From Sphingomonadales bacterium (lineage in GTDB: Bacteria; Pseudomonadota; Alphaproteobacteria; Sphingomonadales; Sphingomonadaceae), in the NCBI GenBank assembly GCA_016721875.1, contig JADKHG010000003.1:186001-250000 (forward strand): a stretch of DNA of 64,000 bases, in the 5' to 3' direction. Below the pieces are notes generated by a model. It did not search any database, was not told where the DNA came from, and was given only the letters and a program-made list of their open reading frames with translations. A program made the translations under genes and the position numbers. Below are positions 61,101 to 64,000 of this stretch, in pieces (the stretch's first letter is position 1; every line of letters starts with the position of its first letter).

Positions 61101-62827
61101 GCGACGAAGCGACGATCATCCACCCAAGGCCTCGCTTCGCCGATTGGCTTATGGACCCAATTCGTAACAACAGCCGCGTCTATGTAAAAGTTGCCATCGC
61201 AGCAGTCATGATCAACCTGTTTGCGTTGGTAACGTCGCTGTTCACTATGACCGTTTATGACCGTGTTCTTCCCAATAATGCCACGTCATCGCTGATCGGG
61301 CTGTCGATCGGTCTGGCAATCATCCTGATTTTTGACTTTGTGCTCAAAATATTGCGCGCCTATTTTGTCGATGTTGCGGGTGCCGATATCGACCGAGAAA
61401 TAGGCGAAAATGTCTTTTCCCGCTTGCTGACAATCCGCCTCGATCAGCCGCGCGGATCGACTGGCGGTTTGGCGCAAATGCTGCGAGAACTGGAAACATT
61501 ACGCGACTTTTTCGCGTCAGCGACACTGGTGGCAATCGTTGACGTACCTTTCATTCTGGTAACTCTGGCGGTGATCGCGATGATCGGCGGTTGGCTAGTA
61601 CTTGTTCCTATCACTCTCATCCCAGTGGTTATCATCGTCGGATTGGCAACACAGCCGCAAATGGACCGTCTGTCAGCGAAGGCAATGGGACAGTCGATGC
61701 TCAAACAATCCGTCCTGATCGAAACGATTGGCGGACTGGAAATGGTCAAAAGCGCCAGTGCTGGACGCCTATTGTCGCGCCGCTGGGATGATGCCGTCGA
61801 AAGTCATGCCGCCACATCGATGGCACAACGCCTGATTTCCAACATCAGCATCACGGTCGCTGCGAGCGGTCAGCAAATTGCCTATGCCGGCGTCGTCGTC
61901 GCTGGCGTGGGGCTGATCGCCAGTCAATCGTTGACGATGGGCGGGCTGATTGCTTGTTCAATATTGGGTGGACGCGCTGTTGCACCTTTGTCGCAGATTG
62001 CGACATTATTGTCCCGAATGACAATGACTCGCACTGCCTATCGTCAGTTGGACCGGTTTATGGAGGCCCAGACCGAGGGCCAGGGGCCCAATGCGTTGGC
62101 ACTCGAGAGCCTTAATGGTCAGATCGAATTCCGCAACGTTCATTTCTCCTATCCCAATGCGACCGAAGCAGCGTTGAACGGAGTCAGCTTTCAGATCAAT
62201 CCGGGTGAAAAAGTTGCCTTTCTGGGCAGGGTGGGTTCGGGCAAATCAACCATCGCACGTATCATTTTGGGCCTTTACCCGCCCGCCGAGGGGTTGGTCT
62301 TGATCGACGGGACCGAAGTGCGACAACTTGATGCTGCGCAAATGCGCCGCAACATTGGTTCAGTACTTCAAGACACTGTGCTGTTATCGGGCACCGTACG
62401 GGACAATATTGTACTGGACCGTGACCAAATTGACGATGAGGAAATGCTGCGGGCAGCCCGCCTGTCAGGCACGCATGATTTTATGGGCAAGCTTGCCAAT
62501 GGTTACGAATTGAAACTCGCCGACCGCGGCGAAAGCCTGTCGGGTGGGCAGCGCCAGTCGATTGCGGTAGCGCGCGCGCTTGCTGGCAAGCCTTCGATCC
62601 TGCTGCTCGATGAACCCACTAGCGCAATGGACAATCAAACCGAATTGTCATTGATTGAACGATTGCAGCGTGAGGCGGCTGATCGCACAATGTTGATAAT
62701 CACCCACCGTCTGCCGCTTCTCAAACTCGTTAGCCGCATCATCGTGATAGGCAATGGCAAGGTCGTTGCCGATGGACCGCGCGATACAATCCTGAAACAA
62801 CTTGCAAATCCGCAGGTGAGCCAATGA
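61097..62827 (+). CDS. type I secretion system permease/ATPase
   Basis: A 576-residue ABC exporter with fused membrane and ATPase domains. Six membrane segments lie in residues 30-310 (YVKVAIAAVMINLFALVTSL first, with TVYDRVLPNNATSSL after). Walker A GRVGSGKSTIARI near residue 378, signature LSGGQRQSIAVARAL near 480, Walker B ILLLDEPTSAMD near 505 and ITHRLPLL. There is no N-terminal C39 peptidase, so the substrate is probably an RTX or LapA-type protein with an uncleaved C-terminal signal. The substrate gene is not in the window. Confidence 0.93.
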   Translation: MSDEATIIHPRPRFADWLMDPIRNNSRVYVKVAIAAVMINLFALVTSLFTMTVYDRVLPNNATSSLIGLSIGLAIILIFDFVLKILRAYFVDVAGADIDREIGENVFSRLLTIRLDQPRGSTGGLAQMLRELETLRDFFASATLVAIVDVPFILVTLAVIAMIGGWLVLVPITLIPVVIIVGLATQPQMDRLSAKAMGQSMLKQSVLIETIGGLEMVKSASAGRLLSRRWDDAVESHAATSMAQRLISNISITVAASGQQIAYAGVVVAGVGLIASQSLTMGGLIACSILGGRAVAPLSQIATLLSRMTMTRTAYRQLDRFMEAQTEGQGPNALALESLNGQIEFRNVHFSYPNATEAALNGVSFQINPGEKVAFLGRVGSGKSTIARIILGLYPPAEGLVLIDGTEVRQLDAAQMRRNIGSVLQDTVLLSGTVRDNIVLDRDQIDDEEMLRAARLSGTHDFMGKLANGYELKLADRGESLSGGQRQSIAVARALAGKPSILLLDEPTSAMDNQTELSLIERLQREAADRTMLIITHRLPLLKLVSRIIVIGNGKVVADGPRDTILKQLANPQVSQ

Positions 62828-64000
62828 CCCTGCCCGTTAAACCCGAATCCGTCGATCAAAACGATGAGCCAGCAACCGCCCGCTTCGTTCCCAAAATGGG
62901 ATCCAACATTCTGCTCTGGCTGATCTTCGGCTTTTTTGTCGTTTTTCTGATCTGGGCGTCTTTGACCGAAATCGACCGCACCGTTCGCGGTATGGGACGC
63001 GTGGTTCCAAGCTCCAAAATGCAAGTGATATCCAATTTGGAAGGCGGGATTGTTCAGGAGGTGCTCGTGCGCACGGGCCAAGAGGTCAAAAGCGGTGAAC
63101 CTTTGGTCCGTCTTGACCCAACTGCTACCGGGGGGGAGTTTGGCAGTGGCTCTGCTACCGTCGCTGCGCTTGCTGCCAAGATCGAGCGGTTGAAGGCAGA
63201 AATCACAGGCCGGTCGCCCAATCTTGGTGGTTTGGCTGGCCCTGCCGAAATCGAACGGGCACTGTATCGCGCACGCATGGCGGAACTTGCAAGCCTGCAA
63301 AGTGCCGGAGCAGCAAGAGTGGCGGGGGCTTCGCGGTCGGTAAACGAGGCCCAATCCATTTACGCAGCACGCCTTTCTGCAGCATCTGCGGCGCAAGCCG
63401 AACTTGATGCAATCCGGCCGCTTGTCGAACGCGGAATCGAACCGCGCTTGTCATTGACCCAGGCTATCGGGAGAGCGCAAACTGCCTCGAGTGAAGCAGC
63501 AGCGGCATCTGCAACCATCGCCCGCGCACAGGCCGGTATTGCTGAAGCGCGCGCTGCTACCGAACAGCAGGTACAAGACTGGAGGTCGCGTGCCGCATCC
63601 GAACTGACTGCAGCGCAAGCCGAATATGCCGCGCGCAGCTCTACATTGCCGGAACTGGAGCAGCGCGCCGAACGCGCGGTTGTCACAGCTCCAGTCAAAG
63701 GTACAATAAATCGGATACTGGTTTCGACACGCGGCGGCACCGTCGCACCGGGCGCGCCCATCTTGGAGTTGGTGCCAAGCGAAGACGGGCTATTGATCGA
63801 AGTTATGATCAACCCGAAAGATATTGGATCGGTACGAATTGGCCAACAGGCAAAAGTCAGCCTGACTGCCTATGACAGTAGCATTTACGGCTCGCTGAAA
63901 GGAAAGGTCACATCAATTTCGCCCGATGCTGTGATCAACGAGAAAACCGGCGAAAGCCACTATATTGTCGAAGTGCGTACGAGCGCCGCCGCGCTGATCT
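62824..64000 (+). CDS. HlyD family membrane fusion protein of type I secretion, partial
   Basis: Begins at the ATG at 62824 overlapping the ABC gene stop and leaves the window, about 392 codons seen. One membrane helix (NILLWLIFGFFVVFLIW, residues about 28-45) follows a short cytoplasmic tail. Then the lipoyl-like part GRVVPSSKMQVISNLEGGIV, a long Ala-rich coiled coil (residues about 120-270), and the second lipoyl/beta-barrel half (RAVVTAPVKGTINRILVSTR). It bridges the ABC exporter to the TolC channel. Confidence 0.93.
   Translation, partial: MTLPVKPESVDQNDEPATARFVPKMGSNILLWLIFGFFVVFLIWASLTEIDRTVRGMGRVVPSSKMQVISNLEGGIVQEVLVRTGQEVKSGEPLVRLDPTATGGEFGSGSATVAALAAKIERLKAEITGRSPNLGGLAGPAEIERALYRARMAELASLQSAGAARVAGASRSVNEAQSIYAARLSAASAAQAELDAIRPLVERGIEPRLSLTQAIGRAQTASSEAAAASATIARAQAGIAEARAATEQQVQDWRSRAASELTAAQAEYAARSSTLPELEQRAERAVVTAPVKGTINRILVSTRGGTVAPGAPILELVPSEDGLLIEVMINPKDIGSVRIGQQAKVSLTAYDSSIYGSLKGKVTSISPDAVINEKTGESHYIVEVRTSAAALI

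Noticed and set aside
62635..63812. Large minus-strand open frames opposite the ABC and HlyD genes
   Set aside because: They are antisense shadows of high-GC coding sequence with strong family matches on the plus strand.

Overview
The window reads as a chromosomal segment of a sphingomonad (Alphaproteobacteria, Sphingomonadales; Sphingorhabdus or Sphingopyxis-like by general feel, not proven). Evidence: moderately high GC, ruvC/ruvA/ruvB next to ybgC-tolQRAB-pal, a MipZ division regulator, a GapR-type (DUF2312) nucleoid protein, DUF1244, DUF3576, DUF4402 and DUF3617 proteins, an Rrf2-led suf operon, a ligase-associated helicase/PdeM pair, and many short palindromic repeats typical of this group. 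Coding density is high; no gene-free stretch exceeds about 300 bases, and I saw no rRNA, tRNA or CRISPR array.

Layout: 1-6900 holds a partial CNNM/CorC-type protein, an EamA permease and an acyl-CoA degradation set (thiolase, SDR dehydrogenase, crotonase, TetR regulator, CoA-transferase). 7581-12029 is the Tol-Pal envelope operon. 12240-15904 carries ruvB, ruvA and ruvC, interrupted by a small zinc-ribbon membrane protein, a GIY-YIG nuclease between inverted repeats, and a PagL-like protein. 15930-18796 has two fatty acid desaturases and YebC. 18857-31294 is a mosaic: GNAT, truncated YbjQ, gapR, pyk, queA, cyclophilin, EF-hand lipoprotein, serine hydrolase, M20 amidohydrolase, HNH protein, TerC, YdcH, glycosyltransferase plus radical SAM protein. 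31446-39391 holds dapD, a HAD phosphatase and the suf iron-sulfur operon. 39369-47554 has an AraC regulator, a class A penicillin-binding protein, DUF4402, and holA-lptE-leuS. 47836-59530 has an envelope protein, a TMP-synthase-like protein, yggS, pdeM, trhO, a double retropepsin, a large helicase, phosphomannomutase, a J-domain protein, mipZ, panC and a Sel1 protein. 59662-64000 is a type I secretion set (TolC, ABC, HlyD) that leaves the window.

The most unusual content is repeat biology. (1) A DUF559 nuclease gene lies between 39-bp perfect inverted repeats downstream of sufB, and the DNA just outside carries a second, heavily recoded copy of the last 15 SufB codons: the signature expected of an element that inserted into the sufB 3' end and replaced it. 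(2) A GIY-YIG nuclease gene lies between perfect 29-bp inverted repeats of another family and takes its stop codon from the repeat. (3) Palindromic repeats sit in frame inside sufC and inside the helicase gene, adding about 30 residues each.

Caution: at least ten genes contain single-base indels or stops (ybgC, ruvB, the zinc-ribbon protein, desaturase 1, the M20 hydrolase, sufC, araC, mrcA, sel1, tolC). Most sit in short homopolymers and leave otherwise perfect coding sequence, so assembly or read error is the simplest explanation, but this cannot be decided from the sequence alone.
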